This document shows positions 34,535 through 42,657 of a DNA stretch of 64,000 nucleotides, one piece after another. The notes under the pieces were generated by a model. The model saw only the letters and a program-made list of their open reading frames with translations. It had not been told where the DNA came from and did no database searches. Within the stretch, counting starts at the first letter, position 1, and each line of letters opens with the position of its first letter. The position numbers were made by a program, and so were the translations under genes. Source of the DNA: JACVRW01 sp963808775 (GTDB lineage: Bacteria > Actinomycetota > Thermoleophilia > Solirubrobacterales > Thermoleophilaceae). The stretch covers positions 248,001 to 312,000 of the forward strand of contig CAWEGR010000007.1 in the NCBI GenBank assembly GCA_963808775.1. Reading direction: 5' to 3'.

Positions 34535-35341
34535 TCAGAGTCTGGCAGCGAGAAAGGCGCGCGCGGCGGCCGCGCAGCGCTCCGGCTCGTCCTCCCAGAG
34601 GAAGTGCCCGGTGCCGGCCAGCACCACGAGCTCCGTATCGGGCAGCTCCCGCTCGAAGCGGTAGGCCGTGGCGACCCGGCAGAACGGGTCCTCCTCGCCG
34701 AAGACGAGCAGCGTGGGCACGCCGAGCTCCGCCAGCCTGCCCTCGTACGGCGCGATCTTCTCGAAGTCCATCGAGCGATAGAACTCGAGCTGGCCCTGGC
34801 GGCGCGTCTCGTCCGCGAACGCCTTCCAGTACTCGTCGAGCGCGTCGTTCCCGATGCCCGGGCTCAGCCCGCTCAGCATCTGGCCGAAGCCCTCCCTGTG
34901 GATCGACGCCACGAGTTCCTCGCCCTGGCCGGGCGTGCGCATCGCGTCCGCCATGCCGTGCCACTTGCCGTCCGGGAAGAACCCTGACGCGCTGATCACG
35001 AGCGCCTCGACCGCCTCCGGGTGCTCGCAGGCCCAGCGCAGGCCGATCAGCCCGCCCCAGTCGTGCAGCACCGGCACGACCCGCTCGAGCCCGAGCTCCT
35101 CCCGGAGGCGCTCGAGCGACTCCGCATGGCGCTCCCAGGTGGCGGGCGGATCGGGCTCCGAGTCGCCCATGCCGGCGAGGTCCGGAGCGATCGAGCGCCA
35201 GCCCGCCTCCGCGAGCTCGGGCATCAGCGCGCGCCACATGAACGAGGACTCCGGGTAGCCGTGCACGAGCAGCGCGACCGGCCCGTCGGGCGGCCCGGCC
35301 TCGCGGTAGGCGAGCCCGCCCGCCACTGGCAGCTTCTCCAT
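34535..35341 (-). CDS. Alpha/beta hydrolase (haloalkane dehalogenase / epoxide hydrolase type)
   Basis: 268 aa. The oxyanion region VHGYPESSFMWR, nucleophile Asp in VLHDWGGLIGLRW, acidic residue near FGEEDPF and catalytic His in GTGHFLWEDEP form a complete triad. Asp followed by Trp is typical of haloalkane dehalogenases and epoxide hydrolases rather than esterases. The precise substrate is open. It is the first gene of the sixteen-gene minus-strand block, with a TATAAG hexamer 8 nt before its start. Confidence 0.85.
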   Translation of the reverse strand: MEKLPVAGGLAYREAGPPDGPVALLVHGYPESSFMWRALMPELAEAGWRSIAPDLAGMGDSEPDPPATWERHAESLERLREELGLERVVPVLHDWGGLIGLRWACEHPEAVEALVISASGFFPDGKWHGMADAMRTPGQGEELVASIHREGFGQMLSGLSPGIGNDALDEYWKAFADETRRQGQLEFYRSMDFEKIAPYEGRLAELGVPTLLVFGEEDPFCRVATAYRFERELPDTELVVLAGTGHFLWEDEPERCAAAARAFLAARL

Positions 35342-35349
35342 GACCGCTT

Positions 35350-35357
35350 CTTATACT
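35350..35357. promoter_or_regulatory. Symmetrical -10 element serving both directions
   Basis: Plus strand TATACT at 35352-35357 lies 6 nt before the GTG at 35364 (M20 peptidase). Minus strand TATAAG, the complement of 35350-35355, lies 8 nt before the ATG at 35341 (hydrolase). The two hexamers share the central TATA, so one site could start leaderless transcription both ways. No strong -35 hexamer is visible on either side. Confidence 0.55.
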
Positions 35358-35363
35358 CGCCCG

Positions 35364-36671
35364 GTGCCCGACCGCGCCGGCCTCGAGCTCCGCACGACCG
35401 AGCTGCTCCGGCGCCTGATCCGCTTCGACACCGTCAACCCGCCGGGCAACGAGGCTGCCGTGCAGCGCCACATCGCCGGGCTCCTCGAGGACGCGGGCGT
35501 CGAGGCGCGGCTGCTCGAGGCCGTGCCGGGGCGCCCGAACCTGGTCGCGCGCATCCCCGCCGAGTCGGACGGGCCGACCCTGTGCCTGCTCGGCCACGTC
35601 GACACCGTGCTCGCGGAGCCGGAGGACTGGAGCGTCGACCCCTGGTCGGGCGAGCTCCGCGACGGCTGCGTCTGGGGCCGCGGAGCGAAGGACATGAAGA
35701 GCCAGGTCGCGGCGGAGCTCGGCGCGTTGCTCACGCTGCTCGACGAGGGCTGGCGCCCCGAGGCCGGCGAGCTCAAGCTCGTCTTCACGGCCGACGAGGA
35801 GACCGGCGCGCTGCACGGCGCCCAGTGGCTCTGCGCGGAGCACCCGGAGCTCGTGCGCGCGGACCTGGTGGTCAACGAGGGCGCCGGCGAGCTGATCCGC
35901 CACGGCGACCGGCGCGTGTACGGCGTCGCCGTGGGGGAGAAGGGCGTGTTCCGCTTCACGATCGGCACCGACGGCCGCAGCGGCCACGCGTCCGTGCCGC
36001 GCATGGGCGACAACGCGCTGACCAAGCTCGCGCCCGTGCTGGCCGCCCTCACGGACGGGCGTCCCGCGCACCTGCCCTCCCCCGAGGGGGACGCCCTGCT
36101 CACGGCGCTCGGTCTCGACCCGTCGGACTCGGCCGCGGCGATCCGCGAGCTCGAGCGCGAGAGCCCCGAGGTGGCGGCGCTGGTCGAGCCGATGCTCGGC
36201 GTCACGCTCACCCCGACGATGATCGGCGCGTCCGAGAAGATCAACGTGATCCCCTCGCACGCGCACCTGTCCGTCGACTGCCGAGTGCCGCCCGAGCTCG
36301 GCGAGGCCGCCGCGCGGGCCGCGATCCGGGCGGCGATCGGCGCCACGGGCTATTCGGTCGAGTTCCACTCGCCCGTCGTCGGCAACCGCTCGCCGGCGGA
36401 CACCCCGCTGATGGACGCGATCCGGCGCTGGGTCGAGCGCGAGGACCCCGGAGCCGCCGTGGCGCCCGTGGTGTGGACGGCCTTCTCCGACTCGCACTGG
36501 TGGCGCAGGGCGTTCCCGGATTGCGTCGCGTACGGCTTCTTCCCGCAGAACGCGATGGACGTGGTCGAGGCGTTCCCGCTCATGCACGGCATCGACGAGC
36601 GCATGCCCGTGGCGGACCTCGGGCTCGCGGCCTCCTTCTACGCTGATCTCATGCAGGAGACGCTCAGGTGA
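35364..36671 (+). CDS. M20-family metallopeptidase
   Basis: About 435 aa from GTG 35364; an ATG at 35340 in the same frame adds eight residues but lies upstream of the -10 element. Di-zinc site residues: LLGHVDTV (His-x-Asp), GRGAKDMK (bridging Asp), TADEETGA (catalytic Glu-Glu) and the terminal His in FPLMHGIDERM. The dimerisation domain contains GRSGHASVPRMGDNA. Relatives are succinyl-diaminopimelate desuccinylases, acetylornithine deacetylases and carboxypeptidases; the sequence does not separate them. The stop overlaps the next GTG. Confidence 0.9.
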   Translation: MPDRAGLELRTTELLRRLIRFDTVNPPGNEAAVQRHIAGLLEDAGVEARLLEAVPGRPNLVARIPAESDGPTLCLLGHVDTVLAEPEDWSVDPWSGELRDGCVWGRGAKDMKSQVAAELGALLTLLDEGWRPEAGELKLVFTADEETGALHGAQWLCAEHPELVRADLVVNEGAGELIRHGDRRVYGVAVGEKGVFRFTIGTDGRSGHASVPRMGDNALTKLAPVLAALTDGRPAHLPSPEGDALLTALGLDPSDSAAAIRELERESPEVAALVEPMLGVTLTPTMIGASEKINVIPSHAHLSVDCRVPPELGEAAARAAIRAAIGATGYSVEFHSPVVGNRSPADTPLMDAIRRWVEREDPGAAVAPVVWTAFSDSHWWRRAFPDCVAYGFFPQNAMDVVEAFPLMHGIDERMPVADLGLAASFYADLMQETLR

Positions 36672-37471
36672 CCGCGCCCGTGCCGAAGGACAAGCTGCGT
36701 CTCGGCGGTATGGCGCTGCGCAACGGCCTGCTCGTCCACGGGCCGACGCACTGGGCCGCCGCGGTGCGCGCGCGCGACGGCAGCATTCAGGCGGCCTCGG
36801 GACGCAAGCCCGACCTGGGCGGAAAGGCGGCCGAGGGGGTGCCGGGCGTGCGCGGCGTGCTGAAGCTCGCCGAGGCGATGGCGGTGATCCCGCTCGTGAA
36901 GCGGGCGCTGCCCGAGGCGCGCCTGCCGATGCAGGACGCGAAGACGCTCGGCGCGATGGGCGCGGCGGCGGTCGGCGGCAGCGCCATCCGGCGGCTCGGG
37001 GCTGCGGGCATCGGCCGCGAGACGGCGATCGCGCTCGTGAGCATGGCGCCCGCCGTGCTGTCGCTGCGGAGCGGCGACCTCGCGGCCTATCACGGCGTCG
37101 AGCACAAGTCGATCGCGGCTTACGAGGAGGACGGGGAGGCGGCCGAGGCCCACAAGGAGCACGACCGCTGCGGCTCGCACCTCGTGGCGCCCATGCTCGC
37201 CGCCGCTGCACTCGGCAACGTGGCGGTGCGCCGCTCCGGCATGCGCGGCCCCGCGGCCGAGGCGGTGGTCGGGATCGGGAGCGCGGCGATCGCCGTCGAG
37301 ATCTTCGCCTGGGGCGAGCGCCATCCCGACGCGCGGCTCACGCGCATGCTGCGCCGGCCGGGCCACGAGATCCAGCGAGCGGTCGGCACACGCGAGCCCA
37401 CGCCGGAGCAGCTCGAGGTGGGCGAGGCGGCGATGGCGGAGATCCTTCGCGCGGAGGGCGCGGGGCCCTGA
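36668..37471 (+). CDS. DUF1385-family membrane protein
   Basis: 267 aa. The hallmark AAYHGVEHKSIAAYE followed by HDRCGSHL matches the DUF1385 (YqhQ-like) family of predicted metal-dependent membrane enzymes. The N-terminus has LRLGGMALRNGLLVHGP and hydrophobic segments lie around residues 105-125 and 195-215. In firmicutes such genes have been tied to cell-wall antibiotic phenotypes; the biochemical role is unknown. Start GTG overlaps the M20 stop (GTGA). Confidence 0.85.
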   Translation: MTAPVPKDKLRLGGMALRNGLLVHGPTHWAAAVRARDGSIQAASGRKPDLGGKAAEGVPGVRGVLKLAEAMAVIPLVKRALPEARLPMQDAKTLGAMGAAAVGGSAIRRLGAAGIGRETAIALVSMAPAVLSLRSGDLAAYHGVEHKSIAAYEEDGEAAEAHKEHDRCGSHLVAPMLAAAALGNVAVRRSGMRGPAAEAVVGIGSAAIAVEIFAWGERHPDARLTRMLRRPGHEIQRAVGTREPTPEQLEVGEAAMAEILRAEGAGP

Positions 37472-37495
37472 CAAACCGCTGACCGCCCTTACAAT
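37468..37495 (+). promoter_or_regulatory. Housekeeping-type promoter for ftsH
   Basis: CTGACA at 37468-37473 and TACAAT at 37490-37495 are separated by 16 bases, a near-consensus primary sigma-factor promoter. The -35 box overlaps the stop codon of the DUF1385 gene. Initiation six to seven bases downstream coincides with the ATG at 37502. Confidence 0.75.
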
Positions 37496-37501
37496 CGGCG
37501 G

Positions 37502-37567
37502 ATGGCCAAGCGCCCCGCTGCGGGGCTCATGCGATCGGCACGGACCGCCGATGGGAGAAGAGGATGA
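37502..37567 (+). CDS. Putative leaderless leader peptide of 21 aa
   Basis: The ATG lies 6 nt after the TACAAT hexamer, so it would be at the mRNA 5' end. It encodes a basic 21-residue peptide beginning MAKRPAAGLM. Its TGA overlaps the ftsH ATG as ATGA, the arrangement expected for translational coupling. A GC hairpin (gccccgctgcggggc) lies inside it. It might set the rate of ftsH translation or be chance. Confidence 0.45.
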   Translation: MAKRPAAGLMRSARTADGRRG

Positions 37568-39483
37568 GGTCCCTCCGCCTGAGCGTAAGCCTGCTCGCGT
37601 TCGCGCTCGCCGGCTCGCTGCTTCCCGGAGTGGCGTCGGCGGCGGGCGGCGCCGCGCAGTGCACCACGCCCGTGACCGTCGAGAGGGCGCAGCAGCTCCA
37701 GGGGCTCACGCTCGAGCCCGGCGGCTACATGGTCACGCTCCTCGACAGCGCGCAGCAGAGCTGCGACGAGGCGATCGAGGACTTCCGCTCGATCCTGCGC
37801 GCGCCTGGCGGCGAGCTCCCCGAGGGCTGGAAGGTCGACGTCCCGAGCCGGACGTTCCAGCGCGAGGACGGCACCGGGGACTTCCAGATCACGGCCGAGA
37901 TCACGGAGCCCGACACCGGCGGCGGCGGGATGAGCTGGGACGGGATCCAGGACTGGATGATCGTCTGGCTGCCGATCATCTTCATGGGCCTGATCGCGGT
38001 CGCGGTGCTCTGGATGATCCGCTACATGCCGCGCACGAAGCCGCAGGAGATCACTCCGAGCTCGCAGAGCTCCGTGCGCTGGCAGGACGTGGCGGGCGCC
38101 GACGAGGCGAAGGACGAGCTGCGCGAGGTCGTCGAGTTCCTGCGCGACCCGAAGCGCTTCCGCCAGCTCGGCGCGAGGGTGCCGAAGGGCATCCTGCTCC
38201 ATGGGCCTCCCGGAACGGGCAAGACCCTGCTCGCCAAGGCGGCCGCCAACGAAGCGGAGGCCAAGTTCTTCGCGCAGTCGGCCTCGTCGTTCGTCGAGAT
38301 GTTCGCCGGGCTCGGCGCGGCCCGCATCCGCAGGCTGTTCCGCCAGGCGCGCAAGAACGCGCCGGCGATCGTCTTCATCGACGAGCTCGACGCCGTGGGC
38401 GCCACGCGCGGCAAGGACATCTCGGGCGAGAAGGACCAGACGCTGAACCAGCTCCTGGTCGAGCTCGACGGCTTCGGCACGGCCGACAACGTGGTGGTCA
38501 TCGCCGCCTCGAACCTGCTCGAGAAGCTCGACCCGGCGCTGCTGCGCCCGGGCCGCTTCGACCGCCAGATCCTCGTCTCGGCGCCCGACCTGAAGGGGCG
38601 GCGCGCGATTCTCGACGTGCACACGCGCAACAAGCCGCTCGAGCACGACGTGGACCTCGACATCATCGCCCGCCAGACGAGCAACCTGACGGGCGCGGAC
38701 CTCGCGAACCTCTGCAACGAGGCGGCGATCTTCGCCGGCCGCGACCATCGCCAGACGATCAAGACGCTCGACTTCCAGGCAGCGCTCGAGCGGGTGATCG
38801 CGGGCATGCAGTCGCGGCGCGTGATCACCGAGCACGAGAAGCGCGTGGTCGCCTATCACGAGGCGGGGCACGCACTCTGCTCGGAGCTGCTCCCCTCGGT
38901 CGAGAAGGTGCACCGCATCTCGATCATCCCGCGCGGCCGGGCGCTCGGCTACACGCTCAACCTCCCCGAGGAGGACCGCTACCTCAAGACAAAGGACGAG
39001 CTCCTCGACTACATGGTCGTGCTGCTCGGCGGTCGCGTGACGGAGCAGGTCGTGTTCGGCTCCGTGACCACCGGCGCGTCCGACGACCTGCGCAAGGTCC
39101 ACGAGATCAGCCGCGGGATGATCACGGTGTACGGCATGGGCACCGAGCTCAAGTCGAAGCAGCTGCCCTCGGACGACTACTCGATGTCCGACCACACGCG
39201 CCGGATGGTGGACGAGGAGATGCAGTACCTCACCGACCTGGCGCATCGCCGCGCGCTTCAGCTCGTGGAGGAGAACCGCACTCTGCTCGAGGCCTTCGCG
39301 TTCACGCTGCTCGAGAACGAGGTGCTCGAGCGCAGCGACATCGAGCGCATCGTGTCGGCCTACCACGCCGAGAACGGCCACAGCTCCGACGGCGTCCGGA
39401 TCCGCGACCTGATCGACGAGCCGGGCGCGGTCGAGCTGGCCGCGAGCGAGCGGCTCGACGAGCACACGGGCGCCGACTCCTAG
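37564..39483 (+). CDS. ftsH: ATP-dependent zinc metalloprotease FtsH
   Basis: 639 aa. A signal-like N-terminal hydrophobic segment ending in VASA, an extracytoplasmic domain of about 95 residues with two Cys, and a membrane helix at about 131-153 precede the AAA+ module. Walker A GPPGTGKT is near 214, the pore loop FVEMFAGLG, Walker B VFIDELDA and RPGRFDRQ follow; the zinc site HEAGH is at about 432-436. It degrades membrane and regulatory proteins. The pore loop reads FAGLG where FVGVG is usual. GGGAG stands before the ATG. Confidence 0.96.
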   Translation: MRSLRLSVSLLAFALAGSLLPGVASAAGGAAQCTTPVTVERAQQLQGLTLEPGGYMVTLLDSAQQSCDEAIEDFRSILRAPGGELPEGWKVDVPSRTFQREDGTGDFQITAEITEPDTGGGGMSWDGIQDWMIVWLPIIFMGLIAVAVLWMIRYMPRTKPQEITPSSQSSVRWQDVAGADEAKDELREVVEFLRDPKRFRQLGARVPKGILLHGPPGTGKTLLAKAAANEAEAKFFAQSASSFVEMFAGLGAARIRRLFRQARKNAPAIVFIDELDAVGATRGKDISGEKDQTLNQLLVELDGFGTADNVVVIAASNLLEKLDPALLRPGRFDRQILVSAPDLKGRRAILDVHTRNKPLEHDVDLDIIARQTSNLTGADLANLCNEAAIFAGRDHRQTIKTLDFQAALERVIAGMQSRRVITEHEKRVVAYHEAGHALCSELLPSVEKVHRISIIPRGRALGYTLNLPEEDRYLKTKDELLDYMVVLLGGRVTEQVVFGSVTTGASDDLRKVHEISRGMITVYGMGTELKSKQLPSDDYSMSDHTRRMVDEEMQYLTDLAHRRALQLVEENRTLLEAFAFTLLENEVLERSDIERIVSAYHAENGHSSDGVRIRDLIDEPGAVELAASERLDEHTGADS

Positions 39484-39486
39484 TAT
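39481..39486 (+). promoter_or_regulatory. -10 hexamer TAGTAT before the epimerase gene
   Basis: The hexamer begins in the ftsH stop codon and ends 7 nt before the GTG at 39494. This spacing would give a leaderless transcript for the epimerase and the following genes. Confidence 0.5.
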
Positions 39487-39493
39487 CACCCCC

Positions 39494-39904
39494 GTGTTCG
39501 GGCGGATCGACCACATCGGCGTGGCCGTGGATGACCTCGAGGCCGGCATCGCGCTCTATCGCGAGGGGTTCGGCATGGAGCTCCAGCACCGCGAGACCGT
39601 CGAGGAGCAGGGCGTCGAGGCCGTGCTGCTCGGGGTCGGCGTCAGCCACGTCGAGCTCCTGCGGCCGCTCTCTCCCGACACCGCCGTGGCTCGCTTCCTC
39701 GAGCGGAGCGGGCCCGGCCTCCACCACGTTGCCTACGGGACGGACGACATCGGGCGCGCGCTCGAGTCGGTGCGCGCCGCCGGGTTGCGGCTGATCGACG
39801 AGCAGCCGCGCAGGGGCATCCGAGGCAGCCGCGTGGCATTCCTGCACCCGAAGTCGACCGGCGGTGTGCTCACCGAGCTGGTCGAGGCCGCGGAGGCCCA
39901 CTGA
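39494..39904 (+). CDS. mce: Methylmalonyl-CoA epimerase
   Basis: 136 aa, two vicinal-oxygen-chelate repeats. IDHIGVAVDDLEAGIALY with the first metal His, VSHVELLRP, GLHHVAYGTDDI with the second His and the C-terminal Glu in LTELVEAA match the family. It interconverts R- and S-methylmalonyl-CoA in propionate metabolism; mutase genes are not in this window. Glyoxalase-like relatives are the main alternative. Confidence 0.88.
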   Translation: MFGRIDHIGVAVDDLEAGIALYREGFGMELQHRETVEEQGVEAVLLGVGVSHVELLRPLSPDTAVARFLERSGPGLHHVAYGTDDIGRALESVRAAGLRLIDEQPRRGIRGSRVAFLHPKSTGGVLTELVEAAEAH

Positions 39905-39906
39905 AC

Positions 39907-40128
39907 ATGGCGGACAACGCCCGACGTATCGATATCGGCTTCCAGGGTGGGCAGGTGCTGCCCTGCCGCGTGAACCAGGAGGACTTCGACTCCCTGCGCA
40001 AGGCGCTCTCCGAGGGCTCGGACGAGCGCTGGCACACGCTCTCGACGCTCGACTCCGAGGTGTCGCTCGACCTCTCGCAGGTCGTGTACGTGCGCATGGA
40101 CTCCGACGACCAGAAGGTCGGCTTCTAG
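39907..40128 (+). CDS. Small uncharacterised protein
   Basis: 73 aa. Predicted beta-rich: IDIGFQGGQVLPCRV and EVSLDLSQVVYVRM, ending in VGF, with one Trp and one Cys. I do not recognise the family. ATG lies 2 nt after the epimerase stop. It is flanked by a CoA-metabolism gene and a PAP2 phosphatase, with no clear functional link. Confidence 0.7.
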   Translation: MADNARRIDIGFQGGQVLPCRVNQEDFDSLRKALSEGSDERWHTLSTLDSEVSLDLSQVVYVRMDSDDQKVGF

Positions 40129-40130
40129 CC

Positions 40131-40634
40131 CTGAGCCTCGCGGGCGACCTGCGCGCGCTCGACCTGCGGGCACTGCGCGCGCTCCGTACCCACGGGCACT
40201 CGCCGGCCGCCGAGGCGGCGGTGAAGGCGCTCGCGCGGGCGGGCGAGAGCGGGCTCGTCTGGCACGGGCTCGCCCTGGGTGGCTTCGCGCTGCAGCCGCG
40301 TTCGCGGCGGGATCACGTCCGGGCCTCGGTGGCGGTCCTCGGGACACTCGTCGCAAATACAGCGGTGAAGCAGTGGGTGCGGCGAGCGCGGCCGGCTCTC
40401 GAGGACCTGCCGGCCCTGGCGCCGGTGATCTCCGGGCGCTCGTTTCCCTCCGCGCACGCGTCGACCTCGTTCGCGGGGGCGCGCCTGCTGTCCGGGCGGT
40501 TGCCGGGTCCCCCTCTCTACGGTCTTGCGGTGGCCATGGCCCTCTCCCGCCCCTATCTCGGCGTCCACTACCCGTCCGACGTGGTTGCCGGCGCGCTGCT
40601 CGGCGACGTGATCGGGAGGCTGGCCGCACGATGA
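40131..40634 (+). CDS. PAP2-family phosphatase (start probably CTG)
   Basis: About 167 aa. The three phosphatase motifs are KQWVRRARP, FPSAHAS and SRPYLGVHYPSD, a complete type-2 phosphatidic acid phosphatase active site including the nucleophile His. Hydrophobic segments lie between. A substrate such as undecaprenyl pyrophosphate is plausible. The frame has no ATG, GTG or TTG before the conserved N-terminal helix; CTG 40131, two bases after the previous stop, is the only candidate. GTG 40221 would remove 30 residues. The TGA overlaps the ychF ATG. Confidence 0.82.
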   Translation: MSLAGDLRALDLRALRALRTHGHSPAAEAAVKALARAGESGLVWHGLALGGFALQPRSRRDHVRASVAVLGTLVANTAVKQWVRRARPALEDLPALAPVISGRSFPSAHASTSFAGARLLSGRLPGPPLYGLAVAMALSRPYLGVHYPSDVVAGALLGDVIGRLAAR

Positions 40635-41716
40635 AGATCGGCATCGTCGGGATGCCGAACGCCGGCAAGTCCTCGCTCTTCAACGCACTCACGCGAGCCG
40701 GCGCCCAGGCGGCCAACTACCCGTTCACCACGCTCGAGCCGAACGTGGCGGTGGTCGGCGTGCCGGACGAGCGGCTCGACCGCGTGGCGGAGACGATCGG
40801 GGCCCGCCCGGTGGTGCACGAGACGATCGAGTTCCACGACATCGCGGGACTCGTGCGCGGCGCGCACCAGGGCGAGGGACTCGGCAACCAGTTCCTCGCG
40901 AACATCCGCGAGACGGACGCGATCCTGCACGTCGTGCGCGTTCACGAGGACGCGCAGGTGGTGCATCCAGAGGGTCGCGTCGATCCGCTCGCCGACGCGG
41001 AGACGATCGAGACAGAGCTGCTGTTCGCGGATCTCGAGCAGGCTGAGCGCCGGCTCGAGCGGGTCTCGAAGCAGGCGCGCTCGCTCGACAAGGTGGCGGT
41101 CGCGGAGGAGCGCTGGCTGCGCGAGGTGATCGACGCGCTCAGAGCCGGCCAGGCCGTGCGGACCGTGCCCGAGCCCGACGACGCGCCGGGCGCGCTGACG
41201 CGCCTGTCGTCGCTCACGGCCAAGCCGATGCTGTTCGTGGCGAACGTGGCGGAGGGGGATCCGCTCGACCCGCCCGAGGCGCTCGCCGAGCACGCCCGCG
41301 CGCGCGGCGCGCGCGCCGCGGCGGTCAGCGCGCGGCTCGACTCCGAGCTGTCGGAACTCGACGACGACGAGGCGGTCTCGATGCGCGAGGAGCTCGGGGT
41401 CGAGGAGTCCGGGCTCGAGACCGTGGTGCGCGAGGCATTCGCGCTGCTCGATCTGATCGTGTTCTTCACGGCCGGCCAGGACAAGGAGGCGCGCGCCTGG
41501 GCGATACCGCGCGGGACGCCGGCCCGCCGCGCCGCGGGCGAGATCCACACGGACATCGAGAAGGGCTTCGTGGCCGCGGAGATCACGCCGTGGGAGGCGC
41601 TCGTGGAGGCGGGCGGCTACGCGCAGGCGCGCGAGCGCGCCCTCCAGCGCGTCGAGGGCCGCGACTACCTCATGCAGGACGGCGACGTGGCGACCTTCCG
41701 CTTCACGCCGGCGTGA
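40631..41716 (+). CDS. ychF: Redox-regulated ATPase/GTPase YchF (OLA1)
   Basis: 361 aa. P-loop GMPNAGKSSLFNAL, switch region NYPFTT, DIAGLVRGAHQGEGLGN, and the C-terminal TGS domain (FFTAGQDKEARAWAI, DIEKGFVAAEI) are present. It binds ribosomes and is a conserved Obg-family protein. The base-specificity motif reads FVANVAEGD, the family variant that prefers ATP. Its end overlaps the opposite DUF559 gene by 14 bp. Confidence 0.96.
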   Translation: MKIGIVGMPNAGKSSLFNALTRAGAQAANYPFTTLEPNVAVVGVPDERLDRVAETIGARPVVHETIEFHDIAGLVRGAHQGEGLGNQFLANIRETDAILHVVRVHEDAQVVHPEGRVDPLADAETIETELLFADLEQAERRLERVSKQARSLDKVAVAEERWLREVIDALRAGQAVRTVPEPDDAPGALTRLSSLTAKPMLFVANVAEGDPLDPPEALAEHARARGARAAAVSARLDSELSELDDDEAVSMREELGVEESGLETVVREAFALLDLIVFFTAGQDKEARAWAIPRGTPARRAAGEIHTDIEKGFVAAEITPWEALVEAGGYAQARERALQRVEGRDYLMQDGDVATFRFTPA

Positions 41717-42616
41717 GCAGCTTCCGCAGCTCGCCGAGCATGTAGGCGGGCTCCTCGAAGACGTCGTGCCAACTGAAGCGGCGGAATTCGTCGCCGCGCA
41801 GTCGCGCCTCGCGCTCGCGCCGCCGGTCCTGCTCCCAGGCGCGGCGGGAGGAGTGGAAGCGATAGCCGTCGAGCTCGACCGTGAGGCGGTGGGCGGGCCA
41901 GCGGCAGTCCACGCGGCGGCCGCCGGCGGGACGGTTGGTTTCGGGGAGCGGGAGGTCGGCGTCGCGGAGGCGCGCTCATGGAACTTCGACTCGACGCGGC
42001 TGAGGGTGATCCGGGTCTCGCCGCTGAGGATCCGCATCAGGTTGGCTCTTCCCTTCGCGTTTGGGCAGTGAAGGAGGACGCGGGCGACGTCTCTCGGGGT
42101 CGTGCCGTAGCGGACGCCCGCCTCGTGGCAGGCCTGGCCGAGTGGTTCGTCCTCGAGCGTTGCCGCCAGCTCCACCAGCGTGGCGGCGGGGGTGAGGGCG
42201 GGGACGCCGCGGCAGGTCGAGGCCTGGGTGCGGGCGAGCTCTGGCCTGCGGCGGATGATGATTCCGGGGATCCGGCGCCGCGTGTTGGTGACCACTTCCG
42301 GCGTTCTCGCCTCTCCGCGGACGAGCCCACGGAGATGTCCGCATGCGAGGCCTGCCAGCAGGGCCCCTTCGCCGCAGGCAAGGACAGCAGCGAGGTAGTG
42401 CGCTTCGAGGTTCGGGGCCGCGTGGCCCACCCGGTAGACGCCGGGAAAGACAGCGATGAGGGCGCCACGCGCGAGCCGCGCTTCGATCTGACCTCTCGAC
42501 AGCCCGGCCGCGAGCAACTGCCCGCGCGTGACCAGTCCATGCGCACTCGCCGCCATGCGGGCGATGACTCGATCAGCAAGTCCGAGTTTTCCGTCCATAA
42601 CGAGGAAAAGACGCAC
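41703..42616 (-). CDS. AbiEi-type winged-helix / DUF559 nuclease-like protein (frameshifted)
   Basis: About 300 aa. The N-terminus (about 20-70, GLVTRGQLLAAGLSRGQI and ARGALIAVFPGVYRVG) resembles the winged helix of AbiEi-type antitoxins. The C-terminal 70 residues are a Vsr-like DUF559 nuclease fold: DCRWPAHRLTVELDGYRFH, then REREARLRGDEFRRFSW. A one-base break near 41975 separates the halves. No AbiEii toxin gene is adjacent. Such stand-alone proteins are frequent in actinobacteria, with unknown role. Start may be GTG 42616 or ATG 42598. Confidence 0.72.
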
Positions 42617-42657
42617 CTGCTCCGGATTCGCCCCCCGGGGCGGGGTGTCGCGGAAGG

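Noticed and set aside
33183..37211. Very long minus-strand open frame of over 1300 codons
   Set aside because: It runs across rarA, the hydrolase, the M20 peptidase and DUF1385 in the wrong frame; it is Arg/Ala/Gly-rich without domains. Only a short piece at 34500-34532 is genuine, as the rarA N-terminus.
41703..42616. Toxin-antitoxin locus
   Set aside because: Only an AbiEi-like winged helix is present; no AbiEii nucleotidyltransferase gene lies on either side.
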